DNA of 6,870 bases from Gammaproteobacteria bacterium. Its GTDB lineage: Bacteria > Pseudomonadota > Gammaproteobacteria > Thiohalobacterales > Thiohalobacteraceae. The position numbers and the translations under genes were made by a program. The stretch lies in contig JACRMO010000187.1 in NCBI GenBank assembly GCA_016214925.1, positions 1-6,870 on the forward strand, in the 5' to 3' direction. The notes below the pieces were generated by a model, which ran no database searches, was not told where the DNA came from, and saw nothing but the letters and a program-made list of their open reading frames with translations. How positions within the stretch are numbered: position 1 is the first letter of the stretch; each line of letters starts with the position of its first letter. Shown here piece by piece: positions 1-6,870 of this stretch.

Positions 1-303
1 ACTGCGCGCGTCGATCAACTCCGGATCAAGTTCCACCGCCTTAGAATAATTAGCGAATGCCTTACCCCACTCCTGCTGTTTTTCTTCCACCTGGCCGATC
101 AAGTAATAGGCCTCAGCCGACTTAGGATCTATCTGCAGTACGTTCTTGATCTCGACGCGCGCCTTATCCCAGTTCTCCTCGGCGATATAAGCCTTACCGC
201 GTTCCATGTACTTGGCCTTGCGCTCTTCCGCGCCACCACAACCAATGAGCATGAGAGCGGCAAGCGCGGTTACGAGCAGTTTCTTCCGAGTTTCGAGCGC
301 CAT
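1..303 (-). CDS. TPR-repeat lipoprotein, N-terminal part (PrsT-like), runs off left edge
   Basis: This is the first 101 codons of a gene that continues beyond the left edge. The N-terminus is a lipoprotein signal: basic residues RKK at 6-8, a hydrophobic stretch at about 9-20, and a lipobox LIGC with the lipidated cysteine at residue 22. Two tetratricopeptide repeats follow at about residues 27-60 and 61-94. Both end in a D-P pair (LQIDP, VELDP), as TPR units do. The start is well fixed, because GGAGG lies 7 nt upstream of the ATG. By family knowledge, large TPR lipoproteins (PrsT type) accompany exosortase/EPS loci and are thought to help assembly or export at the envelope. The location downstream of an exosortase fits this. 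The total length and any C-terminal domain cannot be seen, so a generic TPR lipoprotein remains possible. It lies 100 nt after the fucose synthase gene on the same strand. Confidence 0.85.
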   Translation of the reverse strand, partial: MALETRKKLLVTALAALMLIGCGGAEERKAKYMERGKAYIAEENWDKARVEIKNVLQIDPKSAEAYYLIGQVEEKQQEWGKAFANYSKAVELDPELIDARS

Positions 304-310
304 GTTCAAT

Positions 311-315
311 CCTCC
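311..315 (-). promoter_or_regulatory. Strong Shine-Dalgarno of the TPR lipoprotein gene
   Basis: GGAGG on the minus strand, 7 nt before the ATG at 303. It is the only perfect Shine-Dalgarno in front of any gene here. The upstream genes of the operon have weak sites or depend on coupling. It fixes the start and suggests that this gene is translated independently of fcl. Confidence 0.8.
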
Positions 316-371
316 ACGGACTTCCTAAATTAGTGATGATTATGCTTATCTATAACCCACAAAGGATGCGT

Positions 372-398
372 TGGCGGTACAAGCACAACTGTGCGCCA
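372..398 (-). repeat. Small inverted repeat between fcl and the TPR lipoprotein gene
   Basis: Inner arms GCAC (383-386) and GTGC (391-394) around a 4-nt loop are extended by outer arms TGGC (372-375) and GCCA (395-398), with a 7-nt one-sided bulge. It sits just after the fcl stop codon. There is no run of T on the minus-strand side, so it is not a typical intrinsic terminator. It could be a weak attenuator, an RNA-processing site or chance. Confidence 0.3.
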
Positions 399-403
399 TC
401 CAT

Positions 404-1363
404 TCAACACATCCCACGAACCTGCGACTCCACCATATTCACATGCGCCAGGAACCATTCATAGACATTGCGGATGCCTTCTTCCAGATCGATCTCCGGC
501 TTCCAGCCCAGCGCCATGATTCGCCCGACATCGACCAGCTTGCGCGGCGTACCGTCCGGCTTGGACGTATCGAACACGATGTCGCCCGTATAGCCTACCG
601 CCTTCTTCACCAAGGCCGCCAATTCGCCGATGGGAAGATCCGAACCGGTACCGATGTTGACGATATCCGCACCCTCGTAATGCTCCATCAGGAACACACA
701 GGCGCGCGCGCAATCGTCGACATGCAGGAATTCGCGCAGCGGTTTGCCCGTGCCCCACACGACCACCGACGGCGCATGGGTGAGCTTGGCCTCGTGGAAC
801 TTGCGGATCAGCGCCGGCATGACATGGGATTTTTCCAGATCGAAATTATCCCCGGGGCCATACAGATTGGTCGGCATCGCCGAGATAAAACGTGCGCCAT
901 ATTGGCGCTGATAGGCCTGACACAGTTTGATGCCAGCGATCTTGGCGACCGCATACCATTCGTTGGTCGGCTCCAGCGGACCCGTCAGGAGATAGTCCTC
1001 CTTGAGCGGTTGCGGCGCCAGCTTCGGATAGATACAGGTACTGCCGAGGAACAGCAGTTTCTGGGTTCCATTCCGGTAGGCGGCATCGATGATGTTCGCC
1101 TCCATCATGAGGTTGTCGTAGATGAATTCGGCGGGATAGGTGTCGTTGGCGAGAATTCCGCCGACCTTCGCCGCGGCCAGGAACACATAATCCGGGCGCT
1201 GCGCCGCGAAAAAATCACGCACCACCGCCTGCTCGCGCAGATCCAGCTCGCGACTGGTTGCCGTGATGAAGTTTGCGTAACCCTCGGACTGGAGGCGCCG
1301 CAAAATGGCCGCGCCGACCAACCCTCGGTGACCCGCGATATAAATGCGTGCGTTCTTATCCAT
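404..1363 (-). CDS. fcl: GDP-L-fucose synthase (GDP-4-keto-6-deoxymannose 3,5-epimerase-4-reductase)
   Basis: The product is a 319-residue extended short-chain dehydrogenase of normal length for the family. It epimerises GDP-4-keto-6-deoxy-D-mannose at C3 and C5 and reduces C4 with NADPH to give GDP-L-fucose in the cytoplasm. The N-terminal Rossmann motif GHRGLVG is at residues 11-17, and the family-typical AAAKVGGI is at 63-70. The catalytic residues all have equivalents: S108 and C110 in GSTCIYP, Y137 and K141 in the YxxxK motif (WYAVAK), and H180 in EKSHVMP. C110 and H180 correspond to the epimerase acid/base pair known from the E. coli enzyme. The start at 1363 gives the canonical short N-terminus before the Rossmann strand, with only a weak GGA upstream. 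It lies 24 nt after gmd, the enzyme supplying its substrate, so the two form a GDP-fucose module. No defects are visible. Confidence 0.97.
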   Translation of the reverse strand: MDKNARIYIAGHRGLVGAAILRRLQSEGYANFITATSRELDLREQAVVRDFFAAQRPDYVFLAAAKVGGILANDTYPAEFIYDNLMMEANIIDAAYRNGTQKLLFLGSTCIYPKLAPQPLKEDYLLTGPLEPTNEWYAVAKIAGIKLCQAYQRQYGARFISAMPTNLYGPGDNFDLEKSHVMPALIRKFHEAKLTHAPSVVVWGTGKPLREFLHVDDCARACVFLMEHYEGADIVNIGTGSDLPIGELAALVKKAVGYTGDIVFDTSKPDGTPRKLVDVGRIMALGWKPEIDLEEGIRNVYEWFLAHVNMVESQVRGMC

Positions 1364-1387
1364 GATAACGATCCGTCATCCCGCGGC

Positions 1388-2479
1388 TTATTCGTTGTGG
1401 TCAAAGGTCTTGAAGCCTTCGCGGCGGCACATCTCGTCCTTCTCGGCGAGCATCAGATCCTCGCGCACCATTTCAGCGACCATCTGGTCTAGGGTGATCT
1501 CCGCCGTCCAACCGAGCTTCTCGCGCGCCTTGGCGGGATCGCCAAGCAGTGTCTCGACCTCGGTCGGCCGAAAATAACGCGGATCGACTTCGACCAATAC
1601 CTTGCCGCTCTTGGCGTCGATGCCTTTCTCGTTGATGCCCTCGCCTTCCCAACGCAACTGCATGCCGACCTCGGCAAAGCCGGCATCGACGAATTGGCGC
1701 ACGGAATATTGCTTGCCGGTGGCGATGACGAAATCCTCCGGCTGCGCTTGTTGCAGAACCAGCCACTGCGCACGCACGTAATCACGCGCATGCCCCCAGT
1801 CGCGCAGGGAATTGAGATTACCGAGATACAACCTGTCCTGCAGACCCAGCTTGATGCGCGCCACCGCGCGCGTGATCTTGCGGGTGACGAAGGTCTCGCC
1901 ACGCACCGGCGACTCGTGATTGAACAGGATACCGTTGCAGGCGAAGATACCGTAGGCCTCGCGGTAGTTCACGCAGATCCAATACGAATACACCTTGGCC
2001 GCACCATAGGGACTGCGCGGATAAAACGGCGTGGTCTCGCGCTGCGGAATCTCCTGCACCTTGCCGAACATCTCCGAAGTCGAAGCCTGGTAGAAGCGCG
2101 TCTTCTTCTCCAGGCCCAGGATGCGGATCGCCTCGAGTATGCGTAATGTGCCCAGCGCATCGGCATTCGCCGTATATTCCGGCGTTTCGAACGACACCGC
2201 CACATGGCTCTGCGCCGCCAGGTTGTAGATCTCGTCCGGCTGTACCTGTTGAATAATGCGGATCAAGTTGGTGGCATCGGTCAAGTCACCGTAATGCAAA
2301 ATAAAGCGCCGCCCCTTCTCATGCGGGTCGCTATAGAGATGATCGATGCGATCGGTATTGAACGACGAGGCGCGGCGTTTGACACCATGGACAACGTAGC
2401 CCTTTTCGAGCAACAGCTCGGCGAGGTAGGCACCGTCCTGGCCGGTGACACCGGTGATCAAAGCGACTTTCTGTGGCAT
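1388..2479 (-). CDS. gmd: GDP-mannose 4,6-dehydratase
   Basis: The product is a 363-residue NADP-dependent dehydratase that converts GDP-D-mannose to GDP-4-keto-6-deoxy-D-mannose, the first step to GDP-L-fucose and other 6-deoxyhexoses. The start [10 protein letters not shown] gives the family-standard N-terminus. The nucleotide-binding motif GVTGQDG is at residues 10-16 and the conserved [14 protein letters not shown] segment begins at residue 34. The active site is complete: T134 and E136 in ASTSEMFG, and Y158 and K162 in SPYGAAK. The conserved [14 protein letters not shown] and [15 protein letters not shown] segments are intact. The frame is open further upstream to 2566, but that would overlap the preceding gene and add 29 residues absent from the family. 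The chosen start leaves a 17-nt gap with a purine-rich AGAGAA as a weak ribosome site. It sits directly upstream of fcl. Confidence 0.97.
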   Translation of the reverse strand: MPQKVALITGVTGQDGAYLAELLLEKGYVVHGVKRRASSFNTDRIDHLYSDPHEKGRRFILHYGDLTDATNLIRIIQQVQPDEIYNLAAQSHVAVSFETPEYTANADALGTLRILEAIRILGLEKKTRFYQASTSEMFGKVQEIPQRETTPFYPRSPYGAAKVYSYWICVNYREAYGIFACNGILFNHESPVRGETFVTRKITRAVARIKLGLQDRLYLGNLNSLRDWGHARDYVRAQWLVLQQAQPEDFVIATGKQYSVRQFVDAGFAEVGMQLRWEGEGINEKGIDAKSGKVLVEVDPRYFRPTEVETLLGDPAKAREKLGWTAEITLDQMVAEMVREDLMLAEKDEMCRREGFKTFDHNE

Positions 2480-2496
2480 AGATTCGTTCTCTAAAG

Positions 2497-4143
2497 TCAG
2501 ATCCATAATCCACGTACCGCGATCACCCCCAGCGAAAACAATGTCGCGCCGGTAAACAGATTCCAACGGTTGCGCATTTTGCGCATGGCCAACTCAGCGC
2601 CGTAGAACAGGACGATAGCCTGCAGTGCCATTCCCAGCATACCGGTGGCTGCCAGATCCTTCTCCGGCAACATCGCCAGCGCCACCACGATCAACACCAC
2701 CAGATAATCCAGCGGTGTTACACGAAAACTGTCCCGTTCCGCCAAGCGGATACCGATCGCCAGCGCCAGCGCCAATGCCGCGAAAAATACATAACCCGTG
2801 GTATCCAGTGCCGCGTACCATGACTGCGGATAGGTATTGACCAGATACACCACCAATGCTACTGCCGTAAACACCAACAAGCGAAGCATCAGGAACCATA
2901 CCCGATAACCCAGCACCAGACGCACCAGCAGCGCCACCGCCAGCACTGCTGCAACCAGCGTCATATCGGCTGGCACGCGCTGAATTCCGAACGCGCCGAT
3001 CAGCATAAAAATCGACACTGCCAGCGTAACGAACACCGCCGGCGCATTACGGGTCAACGGCGTTTCGCATAGATACTGCACGTTACGCATAACCCCACCC
3101 GCCACGCCCACGGCGGCATGCACACGCCAGCTGCGCCGCTCAGCGCGCTCCAGAAACACGAACACCAGCAGGCAGAGCGCAAGATAGATCGCCACCAGGG
3201 CCGCGTCGGCAACATACGGCATGGCCACAGCCGCAAGTACCATCAATGCCTGCACCGTGTAGATAATCGTCACTGACTCGTAATGGTGGAAGCCCAGCTC
3301 TAGCAATCGGTGATGCACATGGTTTTTGGTCGCCTTAAACCAGCTACCGCCCGCCCGCGCGCGCTTCCAGAACACCATGAGAATGTCGGCGATGGGCAAT
3401 CCCAGCAGCAGCAACGGAAGTGCCGGACTCAAGGCCGTATTGACCTGTTGTGTCAGCAGAACCGCGAGCACACCCAGCGAAAAGCCCAGAAACTGACTGC
3501 CGCCATCACCCATGAACACCCGCGCCGGATGTGAGTTGAAGCGCAGAAATCCGAACACACCGCCCATCACGGCAACGGCGAGCACAGTCGCTTCGGTACC
3601 CGAAGCTTGCGTGGCCAGATACAGCATGCCTGCTAGACTCATCAGGGATTCACCGCCGGCCAAACCGTCGAGCCCGTCGGAGTGATTGATGGCGTTGATC
3701 ATTCCGACCAGGGCGATCACTGTGAATGGCTTGCCGATCATGGGCGACAAGGGTTCCAGTCCCATGAACGGGAAGCTTTCGACGACGACACCGCCAAAAT
3801 AAACCACCAGGATCGCCGCGATGAACTGGCCGATGAATTTCACGTAGTGACCCAGCTCGGCGATGTCATCCCAAACACCGAAGGCCAGCAGGACCAGCGA
3901 ACCGACGTAAAACGCCAACAGGGTATCCGTCAGCGGCAACCAGATCGCCATCGGCAGCAACGCGCCGAGCACGATACCGATACCGCCCGCGCGTGGAATA
4001 GGTACCACATGCACCTTGCGCGGATCGGGCTTGTCGATCATGCCGATGTGCGGCGCGAGCCGGATCATCACCGGAATGATTGCCATGCTCACGGCGAGCG
4101 CGACCATGAACACGACAACGAAGGTTGGCAACAAGGTCGGCAT
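2497..4143 (-). CDS. MraY/WecA-family polyprenyl-phosphate sugar-1-phosphate transferase with long C-terminal membrane extension
   Basis: The product is a 548-residue multi-pass inner-membrane protein. Residues 1 to about 290 carry the family motifs in order: DKPDPRKVH from residue 37, the Asp pair D92-D93 in [24 protein letters not shown] at 150-164 (D156, D159), RVFMGDGGS at 208-216 (D213), and HVHHRL at 275-280. These are the Mg2+ and substrate residues of enzymes that transfer a sugar-1-phosphate from a UDP-sugar to polyprenyl phosphate, which starts glycan assembly. The sugar specificity cannot be read from the sequence. WecA/WbpL-type proteins usually end near 350 residues. Here about 200 more residues, rich in hydrophobic segments (for example around 362-377, 392-406, 412-426, 440-460 and 480-495), follow with no motif I recognise. 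The ATG overlaps the exosortase stop by one base (TGATG) and lacks a Shine-Dalgarno, which points to translational coupling. It probably primes the repeat unit of the polysaccharide that receives fucose. Confidence 0.92.
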   Translation of the reverse strand: MPTLLPTFVVVFMVALAVSMAIIPVMIRLAPHIGMIDKPDPRKVHVVPIPRAGGIGIVLGALLPMAIWLPLTDTLLAFYVGSLVLLAFGVWDDIAELGHYVKFIGQFIAAILVVYFGGVVVESFPFMGLEPLSPMIGKPFTVIALVGMINAINHSDGLDGLAGGESLMSLAGMLYLATQASGTEATVLAVAVMGGVFGFLRFNSHPARVFMGDGGSQFLGFSLGVLAVLLTQQVNTALSPALPLLLLGLPIADILMVFWKRARAGGSWFKATKNHVHHRLLELGFHHYESVTIIYTVQALMVLAAVAMPYVADAALVAIYLALCLLVFVFLERAERRSWRVHAAVGVAGGVMRNVQYLCETPLTRNAPAVFVTLAVSIFMLIGAFGIQRVPADMTLVAAVLAVALLVRLVLGYRVWFLMLRLLVFTAVALVVYLVNTYPQSWYAALDTTGYVFFAALALALAIGIRLAERDSFRVTPLDYLVVLIVVALAMLPEKDLAATGMLGMALQAIVLFYGAELAMRKMRNRWNLFTGATLFSLGVIAVRGLWI

Positions 4144-5765
4144 CAGTCGGGAATGTAGGCGTTCAACCCAGGCACGACGGTGGCCGCAAAAGCGGTCATG
4201 CGTGCGTCTGCGTCTTTGACATCCTCACCTGGCGATAGCGAAGTCGTCAGACGTACCAGCGCGCCATCGGTACGATTGCGCGTCAACGCATCCCAAAGCA
4301 GATACCATTTGACCATGAATTCGTTTGCCACGATGCGATCACGTTGTTTGAACCAGTAATAGACCAACTGGCGGTACTCACCCTTCTGGATCACGGAGCG
4401 ATTGACGACCAGCCCTGGCAGCATCTCGTAGAGCGTTAGATCGTTCATGCGCCAACCACCGCCCGGCAGGCAGGAGGCCGGTGAATGCGCCGCTGCGCCC
4501 GAACGTTGCGATGCATAGTAGGCGGCATAGAAATTGACCGTCTTGCCGTCGGCATTACGATAATCTGCCAGCACATAATCATCGAGTTTGAGGGCATCAA
4601 GGACGATGTCCTCCAGAACTTCCGGGTAACCTACCCAGCCGTCGACAGTGCGCGGGAAGGCATCGAAGCTAGTACGTTCAGGCACAATCTCCTGGCGCCC
4701 CGCCACCAGTGCTGCGGCACCCGTCGTACCCGCCAGGATCAAGACCATGACGATGGCCTGTATTGAGACCGGCCGCGAGCGCGCGCCCGCCATCGGCACA
4801 TTGACCGGAAACTCGACGCCGAAGATTTCGGAGAACGGCCTGCGATCTCCGCCTAAACGGGTCAGCAGCCACATTTCCCCCACCAGCACTGCGACACAAC
4901 CCATGAACACGACCCAACCCTCAAAATCGTGCAAAAATCCTTCAGCTTGTTCTGGGCCACCATATTCGACCAGCACACCGATCACTCCAATGCGGAAGCT
5001 GTTCATCAGCACCGTGATGGGGATACTGGACAGGATCAGAACTACGCGCTTCCAGATCGCATCCTTGTAGAAATAGGCTGCAATGATCGACAATGACACT
5101 AGCGGGAACAGATAACGAAGGCCGCTGCACGCCTCGACGACTTGCAATTTATAGGTGCCCAGATCGATGACATTGCCTTCCAGATAGACGCTCAAACCGA
5201 ACATCCGGATTACTGCCACGCCGATCTCGGAGGATATGAGCTGAAGCTGTGAAGACAGGTTGTTAAACAGGAACGCCGGCAGTGGCACCATCAGGAACAG
5301 CAGCAACAGCGGCATGAAGATAATCTTCAGGGCCTCGCGGCCGAGCAGTGCATACGCACCGCCGATCAGCGCGATTAGATAACCATATTGGGTTATGGAA
5401 TGAAGTGTACTGATCTGGCCAACGAACAGAACCAGCGACCCAAGCAACAGCAGCAGCACTCCGCCCCACGAACCTTTGAATTCGACAGAGGCCAGTTTGT
5501 CCTTGCGTTGCCAGATCAGAAACAGCGTAATAAACGGGATCATGTACCCGTAGCCGTATTCCTCGCTGCTATCCCAACGTCGCACCATGTTGAGTAGAGA
5601 GGGATATGCTGCCCAAGACAGCAACAAGCCGCCCACCACCAGGACACCCCAGAAAAGTGAGCCTGTTTTCCAATAAGTCTTATCTTGCATGATTGACGTA
5701 GGCATAGATGCGACAACAATCCCGGGCCCGGGGGACATCCACCCAAGCGATTTAAGGTCGTTCAT
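4143..5765 (-). CDS. xrtD: Exosortase fused to EpsI domain (XrtD-like)
   Basis: The product is a 540-residue inner-membrane protein with two parts. Residues about 36-305 are a multi-pass exosortase with all catalytic residues visible: C213 in EACSGLRYLF, R258 in LMNSFRIG, and H279 in GFLHDFEGW. These form the Cys-Arg-His set proposed for this transpeptidase-like family, which cuts and sorts proteins bearing a short C-terminal motif, a membrane helix and basic tail. A further helix at about 343-366 leads to a periplasmic EpsI domain (about 367-540) with the signature HSPASCLPGGGW at 427-438 (H427, C432, W438). The LHDFEGW context and the EpsI fusion resemble XrtD, the VPLPA-CTERM exosortase, more than XrtA, which has a DH..YGW context. 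The subgroup is from memory and less sure than the family. The start is uncertain. ATGs at 5765, 5738, 5705 and 5690 are in frame and none has a clear Shine-Dalgarno. The one at 5690 gives the usual short N-terminus before helix 1. It is the first gene of the operon. Confidence 0.93.
   Translation of the reverse strand: MNDLKSLGWMSPGPGIVVASMPTSIMQDKTYWKTGSLFWGVLVVGGLLLSWAAYPSLLNMVRRWDSSEEYGYGYMIPFITLFLIWQRKDKLASVEFKGSWGGVLLLLLGSLVLFVGQISTLHSITQYGYLIALIGGAYALLGREALKIIFMPLLLLFLMVPLPAFLFNNLSSQLQLISSEIGVAVIRMFGLSVYLEGNVIDLGTYKLQVVEACSGLRYLFPLVSLSIIAAYFYKDAIWKRVVLILSSIPITVLMNSFRIGVIGVLVEYGGPEQAEGFLHDFEGWVVFMGCVAVLVGEMWLLTRLGGDRRPFSEIFGVEFPVNVPMAGARSRPVSIQAIVMVLILAGTTGAAALVAGRQEIVPERTSFDAFPRTVDGWVGYPEVLEDIVLDALKLDDYVLADYRNADGKTVNFYAAYYASQRSGAAAHSPASCLPGGGWRMNDLTLYEMLPGLVVNRSVIQKGEYRQLVYYWFKQRDRIVANEFMVKWYLLWDALTRNRTDGALVRLTTSLSPGEDVKDADARMTAFAATVVPGLNAYIPD
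5721..5732. repeat. 12-bp perfect GC palindrome at the uncertain exosortase N-terminus
   Basis: CCCGGGCCCGGG is its own reverse complement. It lies within codons 12-15 if the exosortase starts at 5765, but in the 5' leader if the start is 5705 or 5690. In the second case it could form a hairpin just before the start codon. Its role is unknown, and a chance GC-rich run is possible. Confidence 0.4.
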
Positions 5766-5807
5766 GGAACAAGGGCGCGCCTGAATCAGGTAGCGGCATA
5801 ATGCGCT

Positions 5808-5837
5808 ACTATATCAGCAGGCAACACACCGCGCCAA
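5808..5837 (-). promoter_or_regulatory. Candidate sigma-70 promoter of the exosortase operon
   Basis: On the minus strand, TTGGCG (5837-5832) is separated by 18 nt from TATAGT (5813-5808). The -10 box is preceded by TGA, which makes an extended -10 (TGn). An AT-rich tract at about 5866-5884 lies upstream and could act as an UP-like element. Transcription would begin near 5801, giving a leader of about 35 nt to the ATG at 5765 or about 110 nt to the ATG at 5690. This is judged by eye against the consensus only. Confidence 0.45.
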
Positions 5838-5848
5838 GCTTGGGGCGC
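5831..5848. promoter_or_regulatory. Inverted repeat overlapping the -35 box, possible operator
   Basis: A perfect 10-bp palindrome CCAAGCTTGG (5834-5843) lies within a wider inverted repeat with arms GCGCC (5831-5835) and GGCGC (5844-5848). It overlaps the proposed -35 box, which is where a dimeric repressor would block the polymerase. No binding protein can be named. It could equally be chance in GC-rich DNA. Confidence 0.35.
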
Positions 5849-6681
5849 GCACATATCTACTTGTTATTAAATTAAATTATTTTAAGTTCCGGCAGCGTTT
5901 CTGCAATTCGACATCCCTTGCCCAGCTCTCCATCGCATACCTGCGTCCCACAGACTCAAGCGCTCGCCGCACTTCCGCCGTTTTCCCCAAACACCCGAAC
6001 AGCCTTGCGCACGAGCCCAGAGCGCCCGGCTGCACACAACCTCCCCACAGACACTCACAAACTTCGCTACTACCATCCCTGCACCGGCAAACGGCTTAGT
6101 TTACTCACGAGCATTACCGTCAGCTTCGATGGCATCCGCACGCTACGGCAGCAAATGAATATCTGCCAGATTGGGCAATTCGTTGGCACGATAGAGGTTG
6201 TAACGGCAGGAAATGCGCGTTCCGCAGGAGGCGTGCCCGAACCTGAATCCGCGTCCGTACGGCCCTGCCTCTACAAAGTAGGAATATAGATAATTATCAC
6301 CGTCCATGAGCACGACTGTCCGGATAGATGACCGATGTTAAGCACTATTTTCACCCATGCCCCCGAGTTGAGCGCACGATATTCGATTCGGGTATATCCA
6401 ATTGTCAACGCCCGCCCAACCCATGGCAAGAAACCGCACCGACGGCGTTATCTGCTTGCTACCGAGGCACACCAAGAGTCGAATGGACTGGCGCTAGAGA
6501 ACAATAAGCCCCAAATGGCCACAGGGCTTCGTGTATCTTGACATCGTGGTAGACTGACATTCGCGTAGAAGCCTGTCCTGGAATATCGACGAATGGCGAC
6601 CAACCTCTGCGTGGCTACAGCGGAGCTTCCCAGTACTCACGCAGTCCCAAGAGCTTGCCTTTTGCACCACCCTTGGTAATG
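5849..6681. other. Long intergenic stretch without a supported gene
   Basis: Apart from the AT-rich tract at about 5866-5884, which may belong to the operon promoter, I see no gene, tRNA, rRNA, CRISPR or insertion-sequence end here. Short open frames exist on both strands. The largest is 5918-6289 on the plus strand (123 codons). They are rich in Pro, Ser, Thr and Arg, lack a Shine-Dalgarno and show no recognisable domain. The portion from about 5920 to 6090 is strikingly C-rich and G-poor on the plus strand. A decayed gene or regulatory RNA cannot be excluded. Confidence 0.6.
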
Positions 6682-6870
6682 CTATGCACAATCAAGACTT
6701 CTCTTACAGCTACAGCGCGTAACGATTCTTGATAAGACCACTAAACCAAAGAGCTGCGCCACTTTAATTTTCAGATGGGGTTTTACCCCCCCATCACGCA
6801 ACGAACCGCTGCCGACGTCGAGAATCGCCGGCACGCTGATGCCGTACTCGCGCTGGGCGTCGGCGATTTC
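6682..6870 (-). CDS. Possible C-terminal end of an unrecognised gene entering from the right edge
   Basis: A minus-strand frame is open from the right edge to a TAG at 6684-6682, giving 62 codons without a start in the window. The first 25 codons (6870-6796) have mostly G or C at the third position and read like ordinary protein (EIADAQREYGISVPAIL). The rest, below 6796, is much lower in GC and ends in a basic, Cys-containing stretch that looks less natural. The true gene may therefore have been broken or fused to foreign sequence near 6796. The segment loosely recalls the C-terminal region of phosphoribosyltransferases such as PyrE (...EYGI.V..I...), but this is too weak to name it. Other frames across the same bases are also open for a short way. 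Confidence 0.3.
   Translation of the reverse strand, partial: EIADAQREYGISVPAILDVGSGSLRDGGVKPHLKIKVAQLFGLVVLSRIVTRCSCKRSLDCA
6774..6795. repeat. Hairpin-forming inverted repeat at the composition boundary
   Basis: Arms GATGGGG (6774-6780) and CCCCATC (6789-6795) are perfectly complementary over 7 bp around an 8-nt loop. On the minus strand the hairpin is followed by an A-rich stretch rather than a T run, so it is not a standard terminator in that direction. On the plus strand no T run follows either. It lies exactly where GC content changes, within the open frame at the right edge. Confidence 0.45.

Noticed and set aside
344..358. GG-N10-GC spacing in front of the TPR gene as a sigma-54 promoter
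   Set aside because: Only the GG and GC dinucleotides match. The TGGCAC and TTGCA contexts are absent, so chance is likely.
371..1492. Long plus-strand open frame of 373 codons opposite fcl
   Set aside because: It is antisense to a complete GDP-L-fucose synthase and the end of gmd. It matches no family I know and is explained by the GC-rich codon use of the genes on the other strand.
2480..2566. Upstream extension of gmd by 29 residues
   Set aside because: It would overlap the transferase gene by 70 nt and add residues that known Gmd proteins lack. The start at 2479 gives the standard N-terminus.
5274..5288. VPLPA at exosortase residues 160-164 as a sorting motif
   Set aside because: It is internal, between membrane segments, and belongs to the IPLP-like motif common in exosortases. 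It is not a C-terminal sorting tail.
5918..6289. 123-codon plus-strand frame containing a VPEPE string near its end
   Set aside because: There is no Shine-Dalgarno and no hydrophobic helix or basic tail after the PEP-like string. The composition is dominated by C-rich skew, not coding pattern.
6382..6390. tRNA T-loop-like TTCGATTC
   Set aside because: The flanking bases do not pair into a 5-bp T stem, and no acceptor or anticodon arm could be found around it.
6381..6408. Minus-strand TTGACA with a weak TCGAAT 16 nt downstream
   Set aside because: The -35 is perfect but the -10 matches only 4 of 6. It would lie over 600 nt from the first gene. It is kept only as a remote second promoter candidate.
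6538..6543. Perfect TTGACA on the plus strand
   Set aside because: No acceptable -10 box follows at 16-19 nt and no plus-strand gene lies downstream.

Overview
The window reads as an exopolysaccharide/exosortase locus from a Gram-negative proteobacterium, probably a beta- or gammaproteobacterium. The evidence is an exosortase fused to an EpsI domain, a lipobox TPR protein of the type found in PEP-CTERM/exosortase loci, and GC-rich third codon positions. This is an inference from gene content; no taxonomic marker is present.

All confident genes lie on the minus strand and are transcribed from high to low coordinates. The order is an exosortase-EpsI fusion (5765-4143, XrtD-like), a MraY/WecA-family polyprenyl-phosphate sugar-1-phosphate transferase with a long extra membrane domain (4143-2497), GDP-mannose 4,6-dehydratase gmd (2479-1388), GDP-L-fucose synthase fcl (1363-404), and the N-terminal 101 residues of a TPR lipoprotein (303 to the left edge). 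The first two genes overlap by one base (TGATG) and the next two gaps are 17 and 24 nt, so four genes look like one operon. The TPR gene follows after 100 nt with its own strong Shine-Dalgarno. It may be the fifth gene or may have its own promoter.

Together the genes suggest this scheme. The WecA-like enzyme loads a sugar-1-phosphate on polyprenyl phosphate to start a lipid-linked glycan. Gmd and Fcl convert GDP-D-mannose to GDP-L-fucose as a donor for that glycan. The exosortase processes proteins carrying a C-terminal sorting tail, and the TPR lipoprotein probably serves in envelope assembly or export. No protein with a sorting tail, no glycosyltransferase that would use GDP-fucose, and no polymerase or flippase is in the window.

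Upstream of the exosortase (5766-6681) lie about 916 nt without a convincing gene. This stretch holds a plausible promoter for the operon with a palindrome over its -35 box, an AT-rich tract behind it, and a strongly C-rich, G-poor stretch. At the right edge (6682-6870) an open minus-strand frame begins as GC-rich, coding-like sequence and then drops abruptly in GC. It may be the end of an unrecognised or broken gene.
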